DNA of 40,429 nucleotides from Pleionea sp041589565 (GCA_041589565.1 JBFHVL010000003.1:1-40429); one strand, 5' to 3'; numbered from the stretch's first letter, positions 16,311 through 26,275 are shown. The notes: a model not told the origin generated them from the sequence alone. Program-made: numbers and translations.

Positions 16311-19300
16311 CTAGGGTACGGTCCAATTATTTGGAGACTGACTCATTACCGAGTCAAAATGCCCTCTTGCCGCAACAAATACGTTTCTCATCTCACCTTC
16401 GGAGATTCGATATTGGTGTGTTAAAACACCGTTAGCGTCACTTATACTTGTATCAGTAGCAACGCGAGCCAAACTGGTGTAATAGCGTAATTCATCGTTA
16501 ACTAATCCATCTTCTAATTGGTCTAACATACGAGAACGCATCCATTTGTAGGTATGTCGCATAGCGAGGAAAATATTATTCTGAACTGACTCAGGAGTTT
16601 GAGGAGGAGTAGAAATTAGCGTTTCAAACTCATCTGCGGAATCGCCAAACATTTTTTCTCGAACACTTAGCCCCGCTAAGCTTTGAATTTGGTTTCTGAA
16701 ATAATTATGTATTGCGGCTCCTTGAGTTACTCCACCACCCGACTCTTCATCAGCTTCGCCAATCACATGTAGATTTGCCTGTTGATGAGTAACTCGAGAC
16801 AGTAATATTGAAGGCATATTCCCACCTCGACCACTACCTATCAGTTGATTTACCGCCAATTGAGTGTTCGAACTGTTTTGGAAACCTAAAATTGTGGTAC
16901 CTGTTCGATTCAAGCCTAGATTGTCTAAAACGTCAGGATGCTTAAATGGTTTCTGAGTTTTGCTATTCGAAAAATACTCAAGTAGTAAATATTGAGGTAA
17001 ATGATGCGACTCTCGGTCAGCACCATTTTGAGAACCATCGCCATGAAGTCCTAGACGTAGCCGAGTTCTTCCCATGCTGGCATCTAATGGATTAGGAGCC
17101 GTATCGTCGCTTGTATTTAAATAATAGGATTTTGGCGGTAATTTATTAATATCGAGTGAAACACCTCCCGAGCTAGATGCAACAACAAGAGCCGAAATGT
17201 CATTTTTAACTTTCCTTTTAAACCGATAGGATCCTGATTGAAACGCCTTTACAGTTGGCCCTAAGGTGCCCAAATAGGCTCTGGCATGCGCTCGATGTCG
17301 CCGCTTAGCTTGATCATCACTTACATCGGTTCCGAACGTATTTTCAATTGCCTTGTTCCATAGCTCAATACCCGAACCAGCAACAGGTATACCAGGCAAA
17401 AAAACATCGTCAACACGCATTGCCGTGATCGGGTCATCACGCTGTATTTCTCTTCGAGTGCCGACTGCACCAAGTAGATTCAACTCAATATTTACTTCGA
17501 TAGCAGTATTCGCAAATATCCATGTTTTTAATCCACGAGCAAAACTTCGAGTATCTAAATATTTTTCAGGATCTGATTGAGAACTCGCGCCGCTTCCAGA
17601 ATCATCTTCTCGTTGCGCATTTTTTGCTATCGAAACTATGGCTTGAGTAAAATCACCACCTCTAAACTTTCCTCGCAGTCGATCGCTGATATCTTGCCTA
17701 ACTTCATAGAGATGTGAGGTCGTCGCTATATGTAAATCATTTACAGTACCTGCGATTTCTCTCAATTTTCTTGCAACGTTGTTGATTTGTCCTCTAACTT
17801 CAGGATCTAGAGCAATGGTCCTTGATTGCTCTAGGGCTGCTTCAGAATACTCCTGCATTGACTCATACGAAGTCATAAACCTGAAGAAGTCACTTAAAAA
17901 CGCATCACCTAATGAAGGTTGTAATCCAGAGATTAGTCCAGCACCGGGGTCAACTGGCTTCGCAGCTATGTTCTGTTTCGAAGTTTGTTCTGCAATCCGA
18001 TTTGCAGCATTTTCTCGTCTTTGATCAAAGTTAAAGCCGGTATTCTGTTTACCAAAAGTAGGAGAGCTACTGTACTTACGTCCCAAGGGTCTAGTACCGG
18101 TTTGTTGTAATACATGCGTGAGTTCATGCCGTAATACGTGTTGTCCTTTTTGAGATTGAACATTGAATTCACCTGGCATGAATATATGACTGCCCGATGT
18201 CAAACCCTCGGCTTGAAATTTATCAGTGACTCTTTTCCCTTCAACCCCGGTATGTAGTCTTACGTGGCTGAAATCATGTCCAAAAGAAGTTTCTACCGAT
18301 TGACGAAGCCCAGGAGGTAAGACCGTGCCCGAACTGTTGGAAAAACTTCCGATTGAACGATTTCTAAAATGTTTGTTCAGCTGTGTTGGGCTACTAAACC
18401 CTTCCACTTCTGGCGCAACCAAATCTCCTTCAACTGGCTCGAAAGTCCCTAGTTGTGGTAAAGAAACGTTGATACCACCCACTTCATTTAGTGTAGAAAT
18501 TACTTTAGTCAAAAATTCGGTACGAGCCGTATTAAATAGTGGATCAATGTGTTCGCGGCGTAATTCACGCCACAGATCATTTGGATCTGCAACTTCCCCA
18601 ATCCAATCGCCTAGAGTTCGTAAAATGCGTCCCTTCATATCGCCAACTTCTAGAAGCATCATAAGAATTCTTATTGGCACTTCAGCCTTAGCTGGTAAAC
18701 GTTCAACAACAACTTCTAAAACTATCTCCAGAATATCTTCCATGCTAAATATTTCGTCAGGTAGCTCTATCTGATTTACAGTGATTGCAATCTCACGAAT
18801 TTTTTCAGGAATCGAATCAATTGCCTGATTTAATTCAGTAACCTCTTCAGCTACTGAAGTTATACTCGAAATCGATAAGGTTTCGAGCAATGGCAAATAG
18901 TTATCCATTTGGCGGAAAAGAAAGCCAAGCAGTGGACGAGATAAAATAAATAGCTGTAATCCTCGAACAGGTCCTTGCAGCTTCATTTGCAATCCACCGA
19001 CAGACAGTGCGAAGCTACGACCCAAGTTAATGAGAGTTCGAGCCAACCTTCTTAATTTTGCTGACACCCCTCTTCTTCGGCTAGGAGTTCGACGTCGACG
19101 CCGATCTTCATCTGCATCTGCAGGAAATATACTTAAAAATGTTGATTCATTGAAAAGTAAGAAATTCCACAGCGTTGCAGGGGTTAAAGCTCGCTGAACC
19201 CTTTCTTCTATATTGGTAAATATTTCTTCTGGGTTGGAATAGAGCAACTCTTTAATATCATCGAGTTCGCCACTATTTATCATTTGGATAATCGACATTC

Positions 19301-22300
19301 CTATCCTTGCAATCATGACAGCTTGACCTGCACCAGGAATAAACTCGACGCCTTCCATTAAGACTTCATTAAAAGTCTCAATTATCTCTCCAAGATTTTG
19401 CAACGACCTGTTGATCGCTTCCATAGTAATCGCTAGCGATAACGTTTTTAGTAATTCGTCATCAGTAGCTTCAGTAATATCTTGCGCGATACCATTAATT
19501 GAAATCTGAAAAAGAACTCTTGGATCGGAAGGAGGTTCCTGATCTTCACGATAGGGACGAACCTGCTCGCCATCAATGATTAAAATACCCTGACTGTCAC
19601 CTACTGGAGGGTGATATACAAAGTTATGAAAAACATCTAACAATCTATATTCAATACCGTCGATGGTAAAACGAGGTCCACCAATAGGACTCTCATCTTC
19701 ACTAGGTTCACGTGTACTGATAGTAAACCCTTCACCTAATCCATAAAGTATTTCATTGCCATTTGCGACTGAACCACCAAAACCAAATTGCATTTGCAAA
19801 TTCAAGGTAAATTCTTCGAATCTTTCCAACACGGTATCGAGATTGGACTTACGAGAACTCACCCAGGTAGAGTTATTTTTTTGAAAATCTGTGAGATAAA
19901 AATACAAACTAAAGGGATGTGCTTCAACAAACTCGACCGCACGATCGATTAAGTGTTTGTATCCTGCGTAAATATCAAATCGTTCATTATCTTCGAACTT
20001 CGAAAGAAGAAGATCGCTAATTTCTAAAAAAGCGACCGCCAGATGGCCTTCTTGGTCTTCTCGAGGTTGAGCGCGTGACACCACTTCAGATATATCACGT
20101 AAAACTTGATTCGGTATGCCATAGATGAGTCCGCCTCTTGGAGCATCACTGAAATGATCAAATCGATCATAAGCTGATAAGTTTGGGCGGACGTATTGCT
20201 CAATAAAGGCATGTCTTTCATAAATTGACGCTCGTCTTTGTGCCGAGATTGCCTCACTATGAGCTTCATCTAATGATTCTCTGACGCCTGTGCGAAAACT
20301 CTCCAGTTCTGTTGTTAAGACTGCGTTAAAAGCCTCATCTCTCTGATCTTCGCTTAATGAAGTCCACCAACTAAAGGCATCATTAAGTTGACCTAACCAA
20401 ATTGACCATTCAGGCGGCTCTATCACTTCTGGTTGAGCTATCTCCGGCTCAGTGACATCGACCTGAATTGATACACCTTCATCAAAAGTAATTTCTTGCG
20501 AAGGAAGAGATGCCATATGAGCTTGATGACGATCAATAAGTTGTTGAAATACTGGATTGCTCTGTAATATTGCAACCACATCGCCCAAAGCAGGGAAGGT
20601 CCAAAAGAAAATGTTTTGTTTAGAGTTTACACGGACGGGGTAGTTAAGTGTTTGCAAAAACATTTGTGTCTTTGGATGATTTTCATAAAGAACATCTAGA
20701 TGTCCTCTATCTTCGTCCCGTAAAGCTATATAAAAGTTATCATCTTTAATTACGTATTTTCTTGGACGGCCCGGATGATCATGAGCTCTTTTTTTAGCTT
20801 CCGTAATTAACGCACGTTCTTCACTCAGGTACCGATCGCTCACTAGCTGATCGAGATGATGAGTTAGCTGCTCAAAATATCTTGCTTGAAAAAAATTGGC
20901 TAGATCGGCGGGCCTTAATGGCGCCCATGCTCCTATTATTGTGCTGTTATTAAAGTCTTCTCGAATTTGACCTATGGAAACACTTTTATCTTCTTCCCAA
21001 TCTCCAATCAATGCAATTTGACTTTCAACTTGTCCCTCTTGGGTAGCCGTGAGAATCTGCAAACCTAAATCACCTATGTCGCTCCATCCGACGGCATAAC
21101 CGAAGTCATACATCCATCGAGCAACTCGAATTCGATGTGCAATACGTACGTCGTCTCTCCCTGACCCAGAGAATTCACCATCTTCATTTCGCTCTCGAAC
21201 TTCAAGCTCAAATAAAATATCTTCAGAATGACTATAACTGGTAAGCGTTTGAATAAATTCGGATACCGTTAATAAAACCCAAAGACGCAAATACATAAGA
21301 CGGCTTTGCTCATCATCTAGCTCCTGCCCCATTCCAGCTCTTCGAACGGTGCTGAACAATGGCGTTTCTACTTGATAATGCAAAACTCGTCGAATATGTT
21401 GTACCGCTTGTTCTCGAAAATAATGGTATCGATCTGCTTCCGGTAGTTGTCCATTGTTCAAAGCGAGCAAAGTACCCAGTTTTGCATTCAGAATATCGTG
21501 TAGCTCTGAAAACTCGGGACGGTCAGCAATAGATTCAACGAACTCTCTTGCATTCCCTAACTCCATGATATCAAGGCCCCTACTTCGATGTGATTCAATC
21601 CTAAGGGCACTATCAATTAATGCAGTTGCGTCTTCTGCAATTGCTTTCCAACTCGGCGAGAGAGCATTGAGCACAAACAAAGTTTCTGGAGTAAAATCCT
21701 CCAGGTCATCTGGATTGTTCGCTTGTGCAGCAAGAGCTTCGATTAATGATAAATCTTCCTGTGGTTCGGTAGACTCTCCGACAATGAATTGCTCTGCCCA
21801 CTGCGCAAATCCATTTGCCACTAACCAGCGTTGCTGAAGATTCAAATAACTCTGTCGTGTGCCAGGAGCTGATAAACTTGCTAGCTCAGCGAGTCGATTG
21901 ATTCTTAATCGATCAACTTTTTTTACGACCCAAACTGTTGCAAAAAATGCTTCATTATCGATTAAATCTGTTGGATTATTCTTGCGTTCAATAAACTGTG
22001 TAGCTGCTTCCTGAAATCTTGGTGTTCCTCCAAGATTTGGAATATCACGCGTAGGCCCTAACAAATAAGATCGGACCGTGTCGTACATTCGGTCTGGTCT
22101 CGCAGGTTCAAAAAACTCCGCATTATTCCAGAAGTGAGCAATGTGGGAGAAAGGTGTTGCTGTTGTCAGCTGATGATCTAAAAAAGCTTGATAAAATTCA
22201 GCTGAATAAAAATATGTTTTTACCTGAGGGTTTTGCAGAAGAATATTAATAGCGCCTTGCAACTGATTCATTTTTTTCAATGCATCAAAGAGTGCCGCGC

Positions 22301-23063
22301 TTATATATGGATCATTAACTGCCGCACCAAACGAAATACCCAAGATAGGATCGCTTTCCAAGCGCTGGGCAAAACCTCCTCGCGTTGACCAGTAGGTTTC
22401 CACATTATTATTTCTTACAGCTTCTCGGTGATTGAGAAGAAGTAAATTAACCTTACTCGCGGGATCATTTGGTGCATCGGCTGGGATACGGTCTTTGTGT
22501 TGTGATAAAAGTGTTTCAATATCTGGAACTGATTCTGTTGAAGTTAATGGTAAAGCAACACACTGCGCAATGCCTGTGCCATGAATATTTGTAACCGCAA
22601 CCGGATATTGTCCTAGCTGAGATGCTTTTGCTGTTTGTTGTAAAGCGTGTGCTATTTCATGAGCTAATAGCTTTCTGCCGTCAATTTGGTTTGGTCGATA
22701 TTCGTTCTCAGAAAAATATATGTGTGACCCTGCTGCAAACGCTCTTGCATTAAGCTCATGTGTTAGTCGGTGCGCACTCGCATCATTATGAATCTGCAGC
22801 TGACTAAGGTCTGCAGAGAAAGAAGTTTCCATATCTTGTTGAATAGACCAGGGCAATCTCTCCGCTCTGGAGGATATATTAAAGTTGGTTGCTGCTTCGA
22901 CTGAGGATAGATTTCTATAAATGCCCGTTTCACCAGAAAGATATGCGTCGGCAGCCTGATCAGCCTGTTTCTCTAACCGCTTTATCTTTAGCGAGTTTCG
23001 AGCAATTTGACTCTGAGCTTTATGCCGAGAAATTACGTTATTTTTTGCTTTATGAGAATTCAA
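16311..23063 (-). CDS. Giant eCIS cargo candidate with two DUF4157 domains and HNH-like C-terminus
   Basis: A 2250-residue protein, much longer than the few hundred residues usual for DUF4157 (eCIS core) proteins. First DUF4157: about 70-148, LPWSIQQDMETSFSADLSQL to the zinc-metalloprotease-like HEIAH at 135-139. Second: about 1582-1660, LPPGLRQSVETSFGHDFSHV to HELTH at 1646-1650. Between them lies a long, mostly helical, Glu/Asp-rich region with a hydrophobic segment at about 1242-1262 (IPGAGQAVMIARIGMSIIQM) and an Arg cluster at about 1319-1333 (RRRRRTPSRRRG). The C-terminus has ESHHLPQYLLLEYF (S2019-H2020-H2021) and VTHQQANLHV (H2093, H2099), reminiscent of xHH nuclease toxins. The start is TTG, overlapping the ATPase stop (TTGA), with AGGAG 8 nt upstream. 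No immunity gene follows. Cargo status is inferred from DUF4157 and context. Confidence 0.88.
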   Translation of the reverse strand: MNSHKAKNNVISRHKAQSQIARNSLKIKRLEKQADQAADAYLSGETGIYRNLSSVEAATNFNISSRAERLPWSIQQDMETSFSADLSQLQIHNDASAHRLTHELNARAFAAGSHIYFSENEYRPNQIDGRKLLAHEIAHALQQTAKASQLGQYPVAVTNIHGTGIAQCVALPLTSTESVPDIETLLSQHKDRIPADAPNDPASKVNLLLLNHREAVRNNNVETYWSTRGGFAQRLESDPILGISFGAAVNDPYISAALFDALKKMNQLQGAINILLQNPQVKTYFYSAEFYQAFLDHQLTTATPFSHIAHFWNNAEFFEPARPDRMYDTVRSYLLGPTRDIPNLGGTPRFQEAATQFIERKNNPTDLIDNEAFFATVWVVKKVDRLRINRLAELASLSAPGTRQSYLNLQQRWLVANGFAQWAEQFIVGESTEPQEDLSLIEALAAQANNPDDLEDFTPETLFVLNALSPSWKAIAEDATALIDSALRIESHRSRGLDIMELGNAREFVESIADRPEFSELHDILNAKLGTLLALNNGQLPEADRYHYFREQAVQHIRRVLHYQVETPLFSTVRRAGMGQELDDEQSRLMYLRLWVLLTVSEFIQTLTSYSHSEDILFELEVRERNEDGEFSGSGRDDVRIAHRIRVARWMYDFGYAVGWSDIGDLGLQILTATQEGQVESQIALIGDWEEDKSVSIGQIREDFNNSTIIGAWAPLRPADLANFFQARYFEQLTHHLDQLVSDRYLSEERALITEAKKRAHDHPGRPRKYVIKDDNFYIALRDEDRGHLDVLYENHPKTQMFLQTLNYPVRVNSKQNIFFWTFPALGDVVAILQSNPVFQQLIDRHQAHMASLPSQEITFDEGVSIQVDVTEPEIAQPEVIEPPEWSIWLGQLNDAFSWWTSLSEDQRDEAFNAVLTTELESFRTGVRESLDEAHSEAISAQRRASIYERHAFIEQYVRPNLSAYDRFDHFSDAPRGGLIYGIPNQVLRDISEVVSRAQPREDQEGHLAVAFLEISDLLLSKFEDNERFDIYAGYKHLIDRAVEFVEAHPFSLYFYLTDFQKNNSTWVSSRKSNLDTVLERFEEFTLNLQMQFGFGGSVANGNEILYGLGEGFTISTREPSEDESPIGGPRFTIDGIEYRLLDVFHNFVYHPPVGDSQGILIIDGEQVRPYREDQEPPSDPRVLFQISINGIAQDITEATDDELLKTLSLAITMEAINRSLQNLGEIIETFNEVLMEGVEFIPGAGQAVMIARIGMSIIQMINSGELDDIKELLYSNPEEIFTNIEERVQRALTPATLWNFLLFNESTFLSIFPADADEDRRRRRTPSRRRGVSAKLRRLARTLINLGRSFALSVGGLQMKLQGPVRGLQLFILSRPLLGFLFRQMDNYLPLLETLSISSITSVAEEVTELNQAIDSIPEKIREIAITVNQIELPDEIFSMEDILEIVLEVVVERLPAKAEVPIRILMMLLEVGDMKGRILRTLGDWIGEVADPNDLWRELRREHIDPLFNTARTEFLTKVISTLNEVGGINVSLPQLGTFEPVEGDLVAPEVEGFSSPTQLNKHFRNRSIGSFSNSSGTVLPPGLRQSVETSFGHDFSHVRLHTGVEGKRVTDKFQAEGLTSGSHIFMPGEFNVQSQKGQHVLRHELTHVLQQTGTRPLGRKYSSSPTFGKQNTGFNFDQRRENAANRIAEQTSKQNIAAKPVDPGAGLISGLQPSLGDAFLSDFFRFMTSYESMQEYSEAALEQSRTIALDPEVRGQINNVARKLREIAGTVNDLHIATTSHLYEVRQDISDRLRGKFRGGDFTQAIVSIAKNAQREDDSGSGASSQSDPEKYLDTRSFARGLKTWIFANTAIEVNIELNLLGAVGTRREIQRDDPITAMRVDDVFLPGIPVAGSGIELWNKAIENTFGTDVSDDQAKRRHRAHARAYLGTLGPTVKAFQSGSYRFKRKVKNDISALVVASSSGGVSLDINKLPPKSYYLNTSDDTAPNPLDASMGRTRLRLGLHGDGSQNGADRESHHLPQYLLLEYFSNSKTQKPFKHPDVLDNLGLNRTGTTILGFQNSSNTQLAVNQLIGSGRGGNMPSILLSRVTHQQANLHVIGEADEESGGGVTQGAAIHNYFRNQIQSLAGLSVREKMFGDSADEFETLISTPPQTPESVQNNIFLAMRHTYKWMRSRMLDQLEDGLVNDELRYYTSLARVATDTSISDANGVLTHQYRISEGEMRNVFVAARGHFDSVMSQSPNNWTVP

Positions 23064-24970
23064 ATTGAACTCTCCTGTAAAATACTACACAACTCGCGTT
23101 CAGATAGACCTCGGCCATCTTTTGCTAATTCTCTGCACAGCATCCTGCCAAGCAAAAGAAGGCTTATATTTTCACCACTTCTTTTTACGTACAATAAACT
23201 AGCGAACGTTGCGTTTTTAATTTGAGATCCAGTCGCTTCTATATTAGCGAGCGTCGCTAAAGAACCATTTGGTTCAATATCGATATTTTCTCCAAAGATG
23301 GAATTTATACATCTTTCCCAAATTACTGAACGAGCCAATTTATTTGGTTTTTTAAATTCAATAGCGTGTCGAATTCGTCGGATGAAGGCCGGGTCAATAT
23401 TTCCTTTTAAATTGCTTGCCATTAATACTATGCCATCGAAATTTTCCAGGGCTACCATAAGGTGTCCACTATCCATATTCATGTATCTATCATTAGCATC
23501 CTTCACCTCATCAATTCGTCGTCCAAATAGCGCATCTGCTTCATCAAAGAAAACAACTGATTGGCGGCTTACCTTCGCACTAAGTACGGTTTGAATGTTT
23601 TCAATCGTCTCTCCTACCCATTTACTAACCAAAGTAGATAGATCTATACGTAGTAAATCTAAACCCAATTCATTAGCAACAACTTGCGCTGCCATAGTTT
23701 TACCAGCCCCTGGAGGTCCGGAAAACAAAGCTACCAGTCCACGCCCTTGCGGAAACAATCGAGAAATATTTTTATCTTCCCACAATTCATTACGTGTTTT
23801 CGCCTCAAATATAATATCAGATAATCGTTCCTTAACATCATCTTCGACAACCAAATCATCCCATTTAAATTTGCTATGAATCCTTTGTGCAAGTTCGCTA
23901 AGTTCGTGATTTGTTTGTTCTCTGAGAATACGATTAATGTCTTGGATATTTTTGGGCTGTTTACTTGCAATGTGATCGATTTCTGTTGCCGACAAATGCG
24001 CTCTCGAGAAAATATTATGTTGATCTTTTTTACTCCACGATTGGCATGCTGGTAATACCTTAAGCCAAATCGCTTGCCGATCCAGTTGAGTCAATGGATC
24101 AAGTTCAAGATAGATTTTTTTAATCGTTCTATTTTCGAACTGCTGATTGATTAAACCGGAATTTTCCACCATCATTATTTGAAGAGGAAAAGAGTTAATG
24201 GGTGAAATCGATAGTTCGGAATCTATACATTCCGAGTAAAAAGGTATACAACGATTTAAGTATGCGTATCTCTGAGCACGCAGAAAGAACTTCGATTTAT
24301 TAATATCTGTATTTCTCTTAATATCATAACCTATAATTGGCAGACCAATTTTTTCTGCAATATGCGCAGCTACATTTTTCGCCAATACTCTATCACTGGT
24401 AATTAAATTGAGCTTGCATTCACTTCCTGTGCTGATCGTTTGTTTAATTTCCTCCGCTACTTTATCAAACGAATAGACGTTTAGATGGAATATACGATCA
24501 ATTGGTTGTATACAATTTATCAACCACGGATCAAGATATACCTTTTCTTCTAGCCAGTTGACGATAAGCGTATCGAGATGGAGATTCAAACTGGAATCAG
24601 ATAGCAGCTGTTCTTTCACTATTTCCCATGCAACAAGGGGCGATTCAATACCTAGTTGATAAATAGGAGGACGCTTTAGAACGCGAGCGATAGCTAACGC
24701 ACTGAGACTTGAACAACCACTAACATCAATAATATGTCGACGAATCTCTGGTGAATAGAGACAAATCCATAATGTTCCTATGATTTCTTTTTCAAAGTTA
24801 TTAAGCGAAAAAATATTAGCGAACGCATTTAAGCGAATGCATTCAGGACTAATAGAAAAGATTTCAGTAGAGCCTTCTAAGTAGTCTATTAATTGTTGCT
24901 GTAATACCTCTCGCTCATTAGTGCATTCAACGGATTGATATCCTTCGTTCAAGTCAGCCTTACTGTTCAT
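23060..24970 (-). CDS. eCIS AAA+ ATPase (Pvc15 class)
   Basis: A 636-residue AAA+ ATPase. Walker A GPPGAGKT is at 418-425, Walker B FFDEAD with DEAD at 476-479, sensor-1-like VLMASNL follows, and FIRRIRHAIEF supplies candidate arginine fingers. The N-terminal roughly 380 residues lack a recognisable motif. In PVC/Afp the homologue (Pvc15/Afp15) is needed for particle assembly or cargo loading. I place the start at ATG 24970-24968, which overlaps the DUF4255 stop as ATGA and has GGTGG just upstream; a TTG at 24985 would add five residues. Sampled lines of this gene are clearly AT-rich (24301-24360 is 16/60 G+C). Confidence 0.92.
   Translation of the reverse strand: MNSKADLNEGYQSVECTNEREVLQQQLIDYLEGSTEIFSISPECIRLNAFANIFSLNNFEKEIIGTLWICLYSPEIRRHIIDVSGCSSLSALAIARVLKRPPIYQLGIESPLVAWEIVKEQLLSDSSLNLHLDTLIVNWLEEKVYLDPWLINCIQPIDRIFHLNVYSFDKVAEEIKQTISTGSECKLNLITSDRVLAKNVAAHIAEKIGLPIIGYDIKRNTDINKSKFFLRAQRYAYLNRCIPFYSECIDSELSISPINSFPLQIMMVENSGLINQQFENRTIKKIYLELDPLTQLDRQAIWLKVLPACQSWSKKDQHNIFSRAHLSATEIDHIASKQPKNIQDINRILREQTNHELSELAQRIHSKFKWDDLVVEDDVKERLSDIIFEAKTRNELWEDKNISRLFPQGRGLVALFSGPPGAGKTMAAQVVANELGLDLLRIDLSTLVSKWVGETIENIQTVLSAKVSRQSVVFFDEADALFGRRIDEVKDANDRYMNMDSGHLMVALENFDGIVLMASNLKGNIDPAFIRRIRHAIEFKKPNKLARSVIWERCINSIFGENIDIEPNGSLATLANIEATGSQIKNATFASLLYVKRSGENISLLLLGRMLCRELAKDGRGLSERELCSILQESSI
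23072..23076 (-). promoter_or_regulatory. Ribosome binding site that fixes the TTG start of the giant DUF4157 gene
   Basis: AGGAG on the minus strand, 8 nt upstream of TTG at 23063-23061. The TTG overlaps the ATPase stop codon as TTGA, and no in-frame ATG follows nearby. This supports a rare start codon with translational coupling, which may hold down production of the cargo relative to the ATPase. Confidence 0.7.
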
Positions 24971-26268
24971 GGTGCCACCACCCAAATTGGTGCCGACTCG
25001 ACACCTCGAATCACGAGTCGCACAGGTAGATCACTACCTGAAACAACACCTGCTGGCAGTCTAAAGATTACTTTGTCGGTGTCGGCGGGAGGTGCGGCCG
25101 GCGTCACGAACTCACCTTGTGGAGGTGGACTGCTGTTGGTTCGTACCAATCGATCCGATCCGACAAATAACATGATTTCTTCGTTGCCTATTAGATGCGG
25201 TTCAAAACCCTGTACCTGTATTTCAAACTCGGGACCGATAAAATTGATCGCAAGGATTCTCGGTGCTATAGCAAACGCCATTTGATTCGATAATTTTGGA
25301 AATTCTCGATAGCGGCCGTCGGGTAATCGTCGTCGGTCGACCGTTTGCACTATTGCGCCATAAACACCAGGTAGTATCACCTGTGCACCAACACTGCTTT
25401 GAATGATTGCAGTTAACCGGCTGCCATTCGTATCGACTGACCAAGGCGCATCGACTGTAATCGGTTCAACGAAATCTCGATGGTTTAACAGCAGTTGTGT
25501 AGCTGAATCACCAATCAAGTCACTCCCTAACACTTCAATTGTGTCACCCACTGCAACTTGCGCTGGCGAAAATTCGACACTACGAGCATCGGCTTCACCA
25601 GGAATGGTAAAGGAAATGGAATTTTTGGTAGCGTTGATTCGCGGTGAATTTCTTACAAAGGTATGCACGCCAACGGATAACACTCTGCCCGATGAAGCCT
25701 GCCTCTGTTCCGGCTCTAGCAATACAGCATCCACTTCATAATAGGCAGATAGACGTGCCGATAAAGTTCCCGCCTGCCAATATTCTGAAGCATCATCCGC
25801 AGGCGTTGGTCGTAACGTTAATCGTAATCGATTATCGCGCCCACGCATCGCAAGCGGCATCGCAATAACCGGACCACCGGTTGAATTAATGGTTGTGGTA
25901 TCGGTGATATAAGGAATTTCATGAAAGGTTTTTAATGCTAAACCGAGCGTAAGTTGATCAGCGTAGGCTCGGTCTTGTAAATCAGCAATGTTACTGCGAG
26001 GCGTCATAATGTAGTACAGGGTTAATCCCATCGATTTATAACGAAGTGGAAAGTCCTCGCTCGTTTGCCAATCTTGCGCTTTGGTATGAGCGGTTTCTTT
26101 TACGTGATACAAATAAAAACTGACCGCATGATTACCGCTTACTGAATCGGGAGGCGCTGCAGAGACAACCACCGGCGTGGCCATTGGCCAGTCAGAAAAA
26201 GTCGGTAACCGTGATTCCAGAATGGTCACGAATGTTTGTGTTACCTGGCTTAAATCTAGCAGCGCCAT
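24967..26268 (-). CDS. DUF4255 cap/terminator protein (Pvc16 class)
   Basis: A 433-residue protein. Residues about 1-195 (MALLDLSQVTQTFVTILESR, VSFYLYHVKETAHTKAQDWQ, FPLRYKSMGLTLYYIMTPRS, ADQLTLGLALKTFHEIPYIT) are the DUF4255/Pvc16 N-terminal domain that caps the distal end of tube and sheath. The C-terminal part (about 225-430) is built of Ig/IPT-like beta-strands (VEFSPAQVAVGDTIEVLGSD, VLRLVIRG-like endings). GAGGGG is directly upstream of the ATG. Homologues are a hallmark of eCIS and are not found in phages or T6SS. Confidence 0.92.
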   Translation of the reverse strand: MALLDLSQVTQTFVTILESRLPTFSDWPMATPVVVSAAPPDSVSGNHAVSFYLYHVKETAHTKAQDWQTSEDFPLRYKSMGLTLYYIMTPRSNIADLQDRAYADQLTLGLALKTFHEIPYITDTTTINSTGGPVIAMPLAMRGRDNRLRLTLRPTPADDASEYWQAGTLSARLSAYYEVDAVLLEPEQRQASSGRVLSVGVHTFVRNSPRINATKNSISFTIPGEADARSVEFSPAQVAVGDTIEVLGSDLIGDSATQLLLNHRDFVEPITVDAPWSVDTNGSRLTAIIQSSVGAQVILPGVYGAIVQTVDRRRLPDGRYREFPKLSNQMAFAIAPRILAINFIGPEFEIQVQGFEPHLIGNEEIMLFVGSDRLVRTNSSPPPQGEFVTPAAPPADTDKVIFRLPAGVVSGSDLPVRLVIRGVESAPIWVVAP

Positions 26269-26275
26269 AAGCCCC

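Noticed and set aside
18325..18774. 149-codon ORF antisense to the giant cargo gene, and many similar antisense ORFs across 2-30 kb
   Set aside because: All lie opposite well-supported eCIS genes, have low-complexity or composition-driven translations and no own ribosome binding site or context.
16311..23063. Frameshift or gene fusion artefact producing the tandem DUF4157 protein
   Set aside because: The frame is open without interruption over 6.75 kb and the joint region (about residues 1540-1582) reads as ordinary coding sequence; an assembly error cannot be excluded but nothing suggests one.
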